Positions 1-6,492 of a stretch of DNA of 10,014 bases are shown one piece after another. Within the stretch, counting starts at the first letter, position 1, and each line of letters opens with the position of its first letter. The stretch comes from Methanosarcina sp. (GTDB taxonomy: Archaea; Halobacteriota; Methanosarcinia; Methanosarcinales; Methanosarcinaceae). The translations under genes were made by a program, and so were the position numbers. The notes below the pieces were generated by a model. The model did not search any database. It worked only from the letters and a program-made list of their open reading frames with translations, and was not told the origin of the DNA. The stretch is from assembly GCA_017883485.1 (NCBI GenBank), contig JADGNM010000063.1, forward strand, positions 1 through 10,014, read 5' to 3'.

Positions 1-2
1 GT

Positions 3-462
3 AAAGCATCATCATTGACCTCATACGCCAAATATTATCTTTGCAGTGAAATCGATGACAGCTATTGGAGTAACTGTCTAATATGACATAGTCATGATAG
101 TACTAAACCCCGTATTTCAGGTGAGACCGAATCGGGTTTCCTTAGAAACAGTGCTTATGTTGTAAATATGAATAATTCCATCTCAAAGGCAACAATCTAT
201 GCAGCCTCCTACAGTCAAAGGGAAGTGGGAATTGCAGCCGAGTATCGTGAGATAAAGGGTGCGTATGACCTGAGTATACGTTCCCGGGGAGAAGTTGACA
301 TAAACCGCCACTCTGCTTAATGGTTCCTAAGTTCGGAGAAGCGGAGGGGCATCCCTTGCAGCAGGAGCGGGCATCCCGGAAAATTCCCTTGATTCATTCC
401 TCAGGACTTTCGATGAGGAGCTCGGGAAAGCTAATGAGGTAAAACATAATGGAAATACATAA
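3..462 (+). pseudogene. DHH/RecJ-like phosphoesterase, C-terminal DHHA1 remnant, multiply frameshifted
   Basis: This is a decayed 3' end of a gene that enters from the left edge. One frame reads as protein from 3 to 83 (piece LCSEIDDSYWSNCLI) and hits TGA at 84-86. The next coherent piece is in another frame (82-117, DIVMIVLNPV). The first frame resumes to a TAA at 318-320 and contains SIRSRGEVDINR, which resembles the DHHA1 domain of DHH-family phosphoesterases such as archaeal RecJ-like proteins. That domain normally continues into a glycine-rich GGGGH motif. Here the match jumps frame again: KFGE...GHP around 329-355, then ASLAAGAGIPENSLDSF from 349, ending at TAA 460-462. At least three lesions are therefore needed to explain it. 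The old stop overlaps the engB start by 14 bases, so an intact version would have been translationally coupled to engB. The DHHA1 assignment is from motif recognition; loss of function is inferred from the interrupted frame. Confidence 0.7.
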
Positions 463-1078
463 GACTGCATCTGAAAGTGGTATAAATCTTGAGATTATCT
501 TTGTAGGACGCTCAAACGTGGGCAAGTCCTCCCTGCTCAGGGAGCTCTTTGGGGCCAGGGTGAAAATAGGAAAACGCCCCGGAGTCACGCTTCGCCCTTC
601 TCATATCCAGGTATCGGACCTTCTGATCACGGATATGCCGGGCTTTGGGTTTATGAGCGGCGTGAAGGATCGGAAGCAGGATATAGTAAAGGACAAAACC
701 GTACACTATATTGAAAACAATGCCGAGAGGATCAAAATTGGGGTTCTTGTACTAGACAGCCCTGCTTTTCCTGAAATAGTTGACCGCTGGGATTCAAAAG
801 AACAGATCCCCATAGATGTTGAGATGTTTGATTTCCTCAGGGAAGTCGGGATCGATACCATTGTTGCTGCAAACAAAATGGATAAAGTAAAAGAAAATGA
901 ATATGATCTTCTACTCGACGAAATTTCATTCCGTCTTGGACTTGAACCCCCTTGGCAAAACTGGAAGCACCTGATCGCCCCAATAAGCGCCAAGAAGGGC
1001 GATCTCAAAGCCTTAAAGGGGGTCCTCAAGGACAGGCTGCATGAGATGAAAAGAGATGACCTGTTCAGGTATCTTTGA
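449..1078 (+). CDS. engB: EngB-family (YihA/YsxC) GTP-binding protein
   Basis: This is a 209-residue TRAFAC-class GTPase. All G motifs are visible: G1 GRSNVGKS at residues 20-27, the switch I threonine in KRPGVT near 42-47, G3 DMPGFG at 62-67, G4 NKMD at 142-145 and G5 SAKKGD at 180-185. The GRSNVGKSSLL and RPGVT motifs are typical of EngB. Bacterial members assist assembly of the large ribosomal subunit; a ribosome-related role in archaea is inferred by family. It has no signal peptide or membrane segment, so it is cytoplasmic. The ATG at 449 follows a GAGGT Shine-Dalgarno at 436-440 and gives a complete N-terminal beta strand just before G1. It overlaps the decayed DHH gene but is itself intact. 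It looks like a housekeeping gene flanking the glycan cluster; one 60-base sample (541-600) is about 62% GC, well above the genes at the right-hand end. Confidence 0.93.
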   Translation: MEIHKTASESGINLEIIFVGRSNVGKSSLLRELFGARVKIGKRPGVTLRPSHIQVSDLLITDMPGFGFMSGVKDRKQDIVKDKTVHYIENNAERIKIGVLVLDSPAFPEIVDRWDSKEQIPIDVEMFDFLREVGIDTIVAANKMDKVKENEYDLLLDEISFRLGLEPPWQNWKHLIAPISAKKGDLKALKGVLKDRLHEMKRDDLFRYL

Positions 1079-1292
1079 TTTTGACTAAAGTTCTTTTCGT
1101 CCGCAATATCTTCAATTTTCCCTCAAGTTTACCCGATCTTATAGGGGGTTAAGGCAAGAAGTTTTTCATTTAAGTAACTCCCGACCAAAATCACTTCATA
1201 TATTTCTTTTAATTTATGCTTGAGCCATAGTTCAAACAAAATAATAGTTCTGTTATTTCAAAAACTGGTCATTCCGAAAAACATCTCCTTTC

Positions 1293-1307
1293 AAAAAAAA
1301 CTTTTTT
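1293..1307 (+). terminator. Candidate T-rich terminator after engB
   Basis: A run of eight A, one C and then six T lies 214 bases after the engB stop. Archaeal RNA polymerase terminates at oligo-T tracts on the coding strand, so the T6 at 1302-1307 is the best candidate in this spacer. The distance from the stop codon is large and no strong hairpin precedes it, so this is tentative. Confidence 0.3.
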
Positions 1308-1340
1308 ATCCTATAAAAATTATCAATACTGCGAAGAATG

Positions 1341-1348
1341 TATATATA
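1341..1348 (+). promoter_or_regulatory. Candidate archaeal TATA box for the glycan operon
   Basis: TATATATA, preceded by the purine-rich GCGAAGAATG that could serve as a BRE, fits an archaeal core promoter. Transcription would begin about 25 bases downstream, near 1370, leaving a leader of roughly 140 bases before the ATG at 1514. Long leaders are common in Methanosarcina. A second TATA-like sequence (TATAAAAA, 1313-1320) is an alternative. The start site cannot be fixed from sequence alone. Confidence 0.45.
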
Positions 1349-1413
1349 CCTTAATACAGGCTAAATATAGGATGATTTGTAATTGATTAGACGCGCTTTA
1401 AGATAATGCCTAA

Positions 1414-1512
1414 AAAAGAGATATTCCGCTGGAGATTATTAAGTTGCAGTTAGAAGTGCTTGTGGATAAAGCTGATATTGTCACATTCGACGATATATGT
1501 GGGAGGAAATAA
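1414..1512 (+). pseudogene. Short coding-like remnant upstream of the nucleotidyltransferase
   Basis: An open frame without a good start codon reads as plausible protein, including IPLEIIKLQLEVLVDKAD and ending TFDDICGRK before TAA at 1510-1512. An ATG at 1406 (MPKK) lies in a different frame; one extra A in the A6 run at 1412-1417 would join the two into a peptide of about 35 residues. It may be the tail of a gene lost when the cluster was inserted, a frameshifted small protein, or chance. I recognise no family. Its last codons coincide with the Shine-Dalgarno of the next gene. Confidence 0.25.
1501..1506 (+). promoter_or_regulatory. Ribosome binding site fixing the nucleotidyltransferase start
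   Basis: GGGAGG lies seven bases before ATG 1514. It settles the start in favour of MKVVIPAAGAG rather than the in-frame TTG at 1460, which would add 18 residues with no homology-like content. Confidence 0.75.
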
Positions 1513-1513
1513 T

Positions 1514-2524
1514 ATGAAAGTTGTAATTCCAGCAGCAGGAGCTGGAAAACGCTTGTTCCCGCATACTCACACTAAGCCAAAACCGATGGTTTACATTGCC
1601 GGAAAACCAATTATTGGCCATATTCTCGATAGAATGATCGAGCTTCAACCCGAAGAAATTATACTTGTAGTAGGATATCACAAAGAACAGATAATTTCTT
1701 ATGTTGACAGATATTATAAAGATAAATTTAACGTTCGCTACGTAGACCAGCAAGAAAGGTTAGGGCTCGGCCACTCGGTTTATGTTACAAAGGATCATGT
1801 TATCGGCTCGGAAGTCATGATTGCCCTCGGGGATATGATTTTCAAGTCCGGATACCTGGAATTTTACAAATTCCATGCCGAAAATGGAAAGTGTTCAGGT
1901 TCAATCGGAGTTCGAGAGGTGGAAGAGCCGCAAAAATATGGAATTGTTGAGCTGGAACCATCTTCTCTCTGCATTCGAAGACTTGAGGAGAAACCTGAGA
2001 AACCAAGCTCAAATCTAGGGATTGCGGGTGTTTATTTTATAAAGGATACTCCTCTTTTTTTTGAGGTTCTGGAATGGATGGTTCAAAACGGAATCAAAAA
2101 TAGAGGAGAATATCAGCTGACAGATGCCCTACAGGAAATGATCCAGAGAGGGAGTAAATTTAAGACTTTTGAGGTGTCAAGCTGGTATGACTGCGGGCAT
2201 GCCAAATCTTTGCTCGAAACCAACCAGGTGCTGCTGGATGAAAAGAACCCTGGTTCTGTTCCTGACGATGTATGCGATTCTGTGATTATTCAGCCGGTGG
2301 AAATAGGGGAAAATGTTAAAATTATTAATTCGGTAATTGGCCCATATACTTCCATAGCCGAAGATACAGTTATCAAAAATTCGATTATTTCAAATAGTGT
2401 AATCGGTTCGAGAACCAGTATCTCGAATTTAAATCTTGAGTCCTCGATTGTAGGCGACGATGCAAACCTCGTCGGAAAACACAATTCTCTGAACATAGGA
2501 GACTATTCGTCAATAGAGTTTTAA
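1514..2524 (+). CDS. Sugar-1-phosphate nucleotidyltransferase with C-terminal left-handed beta-helix
   Basis: This 336-residue enzyme would join a sugar 1-phosphate to an NTP, releasing pyrophosphate and a nucleotide sugar. The N-terminal domain has the nucleotidyltransferase signature AAGAGKRLFPHT at residues 7-18 followed by PKPM at 22-25. LGLGHS (83-88), the metal-binding aspartate in LGDM (D107), KYGIVE (141-146), EEKP (158-161), GEYQLTD (198-204) and WYDCG (224-228) follow in the order seen in RmlA-type enzymes. From about residue 260 it shows isoleucine/valine-rich hexapeptide spacing (NSVIGPYTSI, NSVIGSRTSI), a left-handed beta-helix as in long-form archaeal thymidylyltransferases and GlmU-like proteins. 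The helix lacks the motifs that would prove an acetyltransferase. The sugar and base are not settled: dTTP or UTP with glucose 1-phosphate is most likely; mannose-1-phosphate guanylyltransferase is possible because gmd is nearby. It is the first gene of the operon, 12 bases before the next. Confidence 0.88.
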   Translation: MKVVIPAAGAGKRLFPHTHTKPKPMVYIAGKPIIGHILDRMIELQPEEIILVVGYHKEQIISYVDRYYKDKFNVRYVDQQERLGLGHSVYVTKDHVIGSEVMIALGDMIFKSGYLEFYKFHAENGKCSGSIGVREVEEPQKYGIVELEPSSLCIRRLEEKPEKPSSNLGIAGVYFIKDTPLFFEVLEWMVQNGIKNRGEYQLTDALQEMIQRGSKFKTFEVSSWYDCGHAKSLLETNQVLLDEKNPGSVPDDVCDSVIIQPVEIGENVKIINSVIGPYTSIAEDTVIKNSIISNSVIGSRTSISNLNLESSIVGDDANLVGKHNSLNIGDYSSIEF

Positions 2525-2536
2525 GGAAGGATAACT

Positions 2537-3478
2537 ATGAAATCGATAGTGACGGGTGGAGCAGGTTTTTTAGGCTCACACCTTTGCGATTATTTACTCG
2601 AAAAAGGCCATGAGGTAATCTGCGTTGATAACCTTATCACAGGCACTACAAAGAATATTGAGCACCTAAACTCGGATAGGTTTACCTATATCCGGCACGA
2701 TGTCACAAAGCCGATCTACTTCGGCGATAAAATTGACTATATCTTCCACCTTGCAAGTCCGGCTTCTCCTATTGATTATCTTGAGTTGCCAATCCAGACC
2801 CTGAAAGTCGGGGCTCTTGGGACTTACAATCTGCTGGGGCTTGCCAAAGAGCAGGGGGCTCGTTTTCTTCTTGCTTCAACTTCTGAGGTTTACGGCGACC
2901 CTCTTGTGAATCCTCAGCCTGAGACCTACTGGGGCAATGTTAATCCTATAGGTCCGCGGGGTGTTTATGATGAAGCAAAGCGGTATGCTGAAGCGATTAC
3001 AATGGCTTACCATCGCTACCATGGGATCGATACACGGATTGTCCGTATATTCAATACATACGGCCCTCGAATGCGTGTAAACGACGGAAGGGTAGTTCCA
3101 AACTTTATCATGCAGGCACTCTCTGGTGAAGACATTACTGTGTACGGAGACGGTTCACAGACTCGTTCTTTCTGTTATGTGTCGGATTTGATAGAAGGGA
3201 TTTACAGGTTAATGATGTCTGATTTTACTGATCCTGTGAATATTGGTAACCCGGCCGAGATGAGTGTGCTGGAATTTGCGAAAGTTATTATAGAAATTAC
3301 CGGGAGCAAATCAAAAATTGTTTATGAGAACCTCCCAGTAGATGATCCGAAGGTGAGAAGACCGGATATCAGCAAAGCTAAGGAATTGCTTGGATGGGAA
3401 CCGAAAGTTGAATTAAGAGAGGGGCTGAGTAAAACGATAGAATACTTCAATGACTTTGGCCTGCTTCAGCAACAATAG
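2537..3478 (+). CDS. uxs: UDP-glucuronate decarboxylase (UDP-xylose synthase), extended SDR family
   Basis: This 313-residue cytoplasmic NAD+-dependent enzyme should convert UDP-glucuronate to UDP-xylose and CO2. The Rossmann motif [10 protein letters not shown] is at 6-15, with D31 placed to bind NAD ribose. HLASPASP (71-78), STSEVYGDP (114-122), [13 protein letters not shown] (129-141) and the catalytic pair Y144xxxK148 in YDEAKR are hallmarks that separate UXS from dTDP-glucose dehydratases and UDP-glucose 4-epimerases. [20 protein letters not shown] and a late RRPDISKAK motif also fit UXS. The length is that of a stand-alone UXS, without the N-terminal membrane segment of animal enzymes. 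ATG 2537 follows GGAAGG at 2525-2530. No UDP-glucose dehydrogenase is present here, so UDP-glucuronate must come from elsewhere. Substrate specificity is inferred from motifs. Confidence 0.87.
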   Translation: MKSIVTGGAGFLGSHLCDYLLEKGHEVICVDNLITGTTKNIEHLNSDRFTYIRHDVTKPIYFGDKIDYIFHLASPASPIDYLELPIQTLKVGALGTYNLLGLAKEQGARFLLASTSEVYGDPLVNPQPETYWGNVNPIGPRGVYDEAKRYAEAITMAYHRYHGIDTRIVRIFNTYGPRMRVNDGRVVPNFIMQALSGEDITVYGDGSQTRSFCYVSDLIEGIYRLMMSDFTDPVNIGNPAEMSVLEFAKVIIEITGSKSKIVYENLPVDDPKVRRPDISKAKELLGWEPKVELREGLSKTIEYFNDFGLLQQQ

Positions 3479-3507
3479 TTAGTTACTTTTAAATAAGTCG
3501 TTGAATA

Positions 3508-3516
3508 TTTTATAAT
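3508..3516 (+). promoter_or_regulatory. Possible internal TATA box before gmd
   Basis: TTTTATAAT lies about 20-28 bases before the gmd ATG, in the 57-base gap after the uxs-like gene. If used, it would give an almost leaderless gmd transcript, yet an AGGT Shine-Dalgarno (3526-3529) is present, which argues for co-transcription. Weak candidate. Confidence 0.2.
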
Positions 3517-3535
3517 GTAAACACCAGGTAATAAA

Positions 3536-4591
3536 ATGACCAAAAAAGCCTTAATTACCGGAATTACAGGCCAGGACGGTGCATATCTAGCCGAATTTCT
3601 CATCAGCAAAGGATATACCGTACACGGGATCAAACGGAGGTCTTCTTCATTTAACACTGCAAGAGTCGACCATCTATACAGAGATCCTCACGAGAGACAC
3701 GTAAATTTCTTCATGCACTACGGCGACCTCACAGATTCCACTAACCTTATCAGGATCATTCAGGAAGTTCAGCCCGATGAAATTTTTAACCTCGCCGCCC
3801 AGAGCCATGTGCAAGTGTCCTTTGAGACTCCTGAATATACAGCAAATTCTGACGGGTTGGGAACATTACGCCTTCTGGAAGCGATCCGAATCCTTGGCAT
3901 GGAGAAAAAGACAAAATTTTACCAGGCTTCTACAAGCGAACTTTACGGACTGGTCCAGGAAATTCCCCAGAAGGAGACAACTCCCTTTTATCCAAGAAGC
4001 CCGTATGCGGTAGCTAAACTATATGCTTATTGGATCACTATCAACTATCGTGAAGCTTATGGCATTTTTGCATGTAACGGAATTCTCTTCAACCATGAAT
4101 CTCCAATTAGAGGGGAAACTTTCGTCACCAGAAAAATCACGATGGCTGCCACAAAAATAAAATACGGGCTACAAGAAAAGCTTTACCTTGGAAATCTTGA
4201 CGCAAAAAGGGACTGGGGTTTTGCTGGGGATTACGTGGAAGCGATGTGGCTGATGCTTCAACAGAGAGAGCCTGAGGATTATGTAATTGCGACAGGCGAA
4301 ACCCACTCGGTAAGGGAGTTTACGGAACTTGCCTTTAAAGAATTAGGGATAAAGATTTTGTGGAAAGGAGAAGGCCGTGAAGAAGTAGGACTCGATGCCA
4401 GCACAGGTAAAGTCTTGATCGAAATCGATCCCAGGTACTACAGGCCTACAGAAGTAGAATTACTCATCGGTGACCCCTCTAAAGCAAAAGAAAAACTGGG
4501 TTGGGAACCGAAAGTGAAACTAAAAGAGCTGGTAAAAATAATGGTAAAAACCGATGAAGAGTCTGTACAAAGAAACCACACTTTTGAGTAA
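3536..4591 (+). CDS. gmd: GDP-mannose 4,6-dehydratase
   Basis: This 351-residue enzyme removes water from GDP-D-mannose to give GDP-4-keto-6-deoxy-D-mannose, the first step to GDP-L-fucose and also a precursor of GDP-rhamnose. It opens with [18 protein letters not shown], whose GxTGQDG (residues 9-15) is diagnostic. [16 protein letters not shown] (33-48) is the conserved NADP-binding segment. Other family motifs are HYGDLTDS (61-68), [13 protein letters not shown] (85-97), STSELYG (132-138) with catalytic T133 and E135, and Y157xxxK161 in [23 protein letters not shown] and [14 protein letters not shown] follow as expected. Full length, no lesions. It sits 20 bases ahead of fcl, the enzyme of the next step. 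No GDP-mannose synthesis genes are visible nearby unless the first gene of the cluster serves that role. Confidence 0.97.
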   Translation: MTKKALITGITGQDGAYLAEFLISKGYTVHGIKRRSSSFNTARVDHLYRDPHERHVNFFMHYGDLTDSTNLIRIIQEVQPDEIFNLAAQSHVQVSFETPEYTANSDGLGTLRLLEAIRILGMEKKTKFYQASTSELYGLVQEIPQKETTPFYPRSPYAVAKLYAYWITINYREAYGIFACNGILFNHESPIRGETFVTRKITMAATKIKYGLQEKLYLGNLDAKRDWGFAGDYVEAMWLMLQQREPEDYVIATGETHSVREFTELAFKELGIKILWKGEGREEVGLDASTGKVLIEIDPRYYRPTEVELLIGDPSKAKEKLGWEPKVKLKELVKIMVKTDEESVQRNHTFE

Positions 4592-4600
4592 AGTTCATTA

Positions 4601-4608
4601 AAGGTGAT
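4601..4608 (+). promoter_or_regulatory. Strong Shine-Dalgarno for fcl
   Basis: AAGGTGAT is a near-perfect complement of the archaeal 16S rRNA 3' end and lies three bases before ATG 4612. It supports both this start and the archaeal assignment. Confidence 0.65.
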
Positions 4609-4611
4609 CAT

Positions 4612-5550
4612 ATGGATAAGAGATCAAAAATTTATGTAGCTGGTCATAGAGGTCTTGTAGGCTCTGCCCTGAGAAGAAAACTGGAGTCAAAAGGCTATGC
4701 CAACTTCATCTTCCGAACTCACAGAGAACTTGACCTCACAAACCAGCAAGCAGTCAATGAATTTTTCGAACAGGAAAGGCCAGAGTATGTTTTCCTGGCT
4801 GCTGCAAAAGTGGGCGGAATCCTTGCCAACAGTACCTACCCCGCGATATTTATCTATGAAAACCTTATGATCGAAGCGAACATTATCCATGCCTCTTATA
4901 AATACGGCATTAAAAAACTACTTTTCCTGGGTTCTTCATGTATCTATCCCAAAATGGCACCCCAACCATTGAAAGAAGAATACCTGTTAACAGGCCCCCT
5001 TGAAGAAACAAATGAAGCGTATGCAGTTGCTAAGATTGCAGGCATCAGGCTCTGCAAGCATTACAACCAGCAGTATGGAACCAACTTTATCTCTGTGATG
5101 CCGACTAATTTATACGGACCGAATGATAATTTTGATCTGGAAACTTCGCATGTAATGCCTGCACTGGTCAGAAAGTTCCATGAGGCAAAAGTGAACAATC
5201 AGCCTGAAGTTATTGTGTGGGGTACGGGAAAACCATTCAGAGAGTTCATGCACGTGGATGATATGGCTGGTGCATGTGTATATTTGATGGAAAGCTTTAA
5301 TGCAGATGATATTGGAGAATTTGTCAATATTGGGGTAGGAAAAGATATTACTATAGGCGAACTAGCAGAATTAATCAAAGAAATCGTTGGGTTTGAGGGA
5401 AAAATTAAACTGGACACTTCAAAACCTGACGGCACCCCACAAAAATTACTTGATATTACAAAATTAAATTCACTTGGATGGAAAGCCAGGATCGCTTTAA
5501 ATGATGGGATTGAGCAAACATATGATTGGTATCAAAGTCAAATCAAATAA
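4612..5550 (+). CDS. fcl: GDP-L-fucose synthase (3,5-epimerase/4-reductase)
   Basis: This 312-residue NADPH-dependent enzyme epimerises C3 and C5 of GDP-4-keto-6-deoxymannose and reduces C4 to give GDP-L-fucose. The nucleotide-binding motif [10 protein letters not shown] (10-19) carries the HRG variant typical of WcaG/Fcl. AAAKVGGI (63-70), the signature [10 protein letters not shown] (105-114) with active-site S108 and C110, and Y137xxxK141 in EAYAVAK are present. [12 protein letters not shown] followed by [12 protein letters not shown] contains H180, matching the catalytic histidine of this family. The C-terminal part holds the usual FREFMHVDD and GWKA motifs. Length matches characterised enzymes. 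Direct adjacency to gmd completes the two-step GDP-fucose pathway. A 79-base gap separates it from the exporter genes. Confidence 0.97.
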   Translation: MDKRSKIYVAGHRGLVGSALRRKLESKGYANFIFRTHRELDLTNQQAVNEFFEQERPEYVFLAAAKVGGILANSTYPAIFIYENLMIEANIIHASYKYGIKKLLFLGSSCIYPKMAPQPLKEEYLLTGPLEETNEAYAVAKIAGIRLCKHYNQQYGTNFISVMPTNLYGPNDNFDLETSHVMPALVRKFHEAKVNNQPEVIVWGTGKPFREFMHVDDMAGACVYLMESFNADDIGEFVNIGVGKDITIGELAELIKEIVGFEGKIKLDTSKPDGTPQKLLDITKLNSLGWKARIALNDGIEQTYDWYQSQIK

Positions 5551-5629
5551 AGAGTTTGAGAAAGACAAATGGCTGAGAAAGATATTGGCTTTGTTATGAA
5601 ACAAATTGAATCATAACTAAAAAAGGTAA

Positions 5630-6478
5630 ATGTGTTGCTTTATGATTGAACATGCAACTAACTATAAATTGGTGATCCGTTCGAAATACGGGTTTCTGGA
5701 TATAAACTGGCGTGAATTAAAGGAGTATAGAGAACTTCTCTTCTTCCTTGCTTTGAGGGAAATCAAGATCAGGTACAAGCAGACGATTATGGGTGCATCC
5801 TGGGCATTGTTGCAGCCTTTTTTTACAATGATAGTCTTCACGTTGATTTTTAGTCGGCTTGCACAGATGCCTTCAGATGGAATACCCTACCCAATATTTT
5901 CATACTCTGGTCTTCTCCTCTGGACTTATTTTTCGAATGCTCTTTCCCAATCAAGCAACAGCCTTGTTGACAATGCCCCTCTTCTCTCAAAAGTCTACAT
6001 GCCACGTATATTCATACCTACGGCACCCTGTATTTCAGGCCTAGTTGATTATGTAGTTGCTATGAGCATTCTAGTGCTTATGATGGTCTACTACAGATTT
6101 GTACCTGGAATTTCAATACTCCTGTTGCCGGTAATTATACTATTGGCATTCCTGCTTGCATCGGGAGTTGGTTACTGGCTCTCTTCCATCTGCGTTAAGT
6201 ATAGAGATGTGAAATTTATTCTTCCATTCTTTATCCAACTTCTTTTGTTTGTGTCACCGGTTATTTACCCAGTAAATATCGTTGGTGTAAATCTGCGGTG
6301 GTTGCTCTACCTGAACCCTATGACTGGTTTAATAAGTGCTCACCGTTCATGTCTCCTCGGACAAATTCCGATGGATTTTGTAGGTCTTTTGATTTCGGCA
6401 GTAACAACGTTAATCATATTTCTGAGCGGAGCTCTTTACCTCAAGCATACAGAGAAGTATTTTGCGGATTTGATTTAA
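5630..6478 (+). CDS. wzm: Polysaccharide ABC exporter, membrane permease (Wzm/TagG type, ABC2 family)
   Basis: This is the membrane subunit of an ABC-2 exporter, expected to pair with the following ATPase to move a lipid-linked glycan across the cytoplasmic membrane. It has an amphipathic N-terminus (WRELKEYRELLFFLALREI, about 27-45) and the family motif RYKQTIMGASWALLQP at 48-63. About six hydrophobic spans follow, near residues 55-76, 89-104, 128-155, 161-187, 197-216 and 249-271. The central KYRDVKFILPFFIQ and YLNPMTGLI motifs are typical of Wzm/TagG/RfbA permeases. ATG 5630 gives 282 residues, but AGGT (5624-5627) is only two bases away. The in-frame ATG at 5642 gives 278 residues, with a wide 14-base spacing. 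The start is therefore uncertain. The gene ends 14 bases before the ATPase gene, as usual for this pair. Confidence 0.92.
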   Translation: MCCFMIEHATNYKLVIRSKYGFLDINWRELKEYRELLFFLALREIKIRYKQTIMGASWALLQPFFTMIVFTLIFSRLAQMPSDGIPYPIFSYSGLLLWTYFSNALSQSSNSLVDNAPLLSKVYMPRIFIPTAPCISGLVDYVVAMSILVLMMVYYRFVPGISILLLPVIILLAFLLASGVGYWLSSICVKYRDVKFILPFFIQLLLFVSPVIYPVNIVGVNLRWLLYLNPMTGLISAHRSCLLGQIPMDFVGLLISAVTTLIIFLSGALYLKHTEKYFADLI

Positions 6479-6480
6479 AT

Positions 6481-6485
6481 GAGGT
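6481..6485 (+). promoter_or_regulatory. Ribosome binding site fixing the wzt start
   Basis: GAGGT seven bases before ATG 6493 supports MEEPIIEVKHLSKQY as the N-terminus. A longer in-frame reading from GTG 6298 would add 65 residues that are only the wzm gene read in another frame. Confidence 0.75.
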
Positions 6486-6492
6486 ATCAAAA

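Larger units (their letters stand above)
1079..1513 (+). other. AT-rich intergenic region between engB and the glycan cluster
   Basis: This 435-base spacer separates the housekeeping gene from the sugar-nucleotide operon. No convincing complete gene is present. It holds an A8-C-T6 tract that may end engB transcription, two TATA-like elements (1313-1320 and 1341-1348), a probable leader of about 140 bases, and a short coding-like stretch just before the nucleotidyltransferase. No tRNA or stable structured RNA was recognised by eye. Confidence 0.6.

Noticed and set aside
706..1029. 107-codon minus-strand ORF opposite engB
   Set aside because: Antisense shadow of a gene with all GTPase motifs; serine-rich and low in recognisable content.
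1460..1513. N-terminal extension of the nucleotidyltransferase from TTG 1460
   Set aside because: GGGAGG sits just before ATG 1514, and the family's first strand begins at MKVVIPAAG; the extra 18 residues add nothing conserved.
5522..5599. 25-codon ORF ([16 protein letters not shown]...) overlapping the fcl 3' end
   Set aside because: Mostly an alternative frame of fcl and the spacer, with no independent start signal.
5569..5616. 15-codon ORF (MAEKDIGFVMKQIES) between fcl and wzm
   Set aside because: It has an ATG and a stop but no good ribosome binding site and is too short to judge. It could be a relic, but no evidence separates it from chance.
6298..6492. N-terminal extension of Wzt from GTG 6298
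   Set aside because: The 65 residues are the wzm coding sequence read in another frame; GAGGT before ATG 6493 marks the true start.
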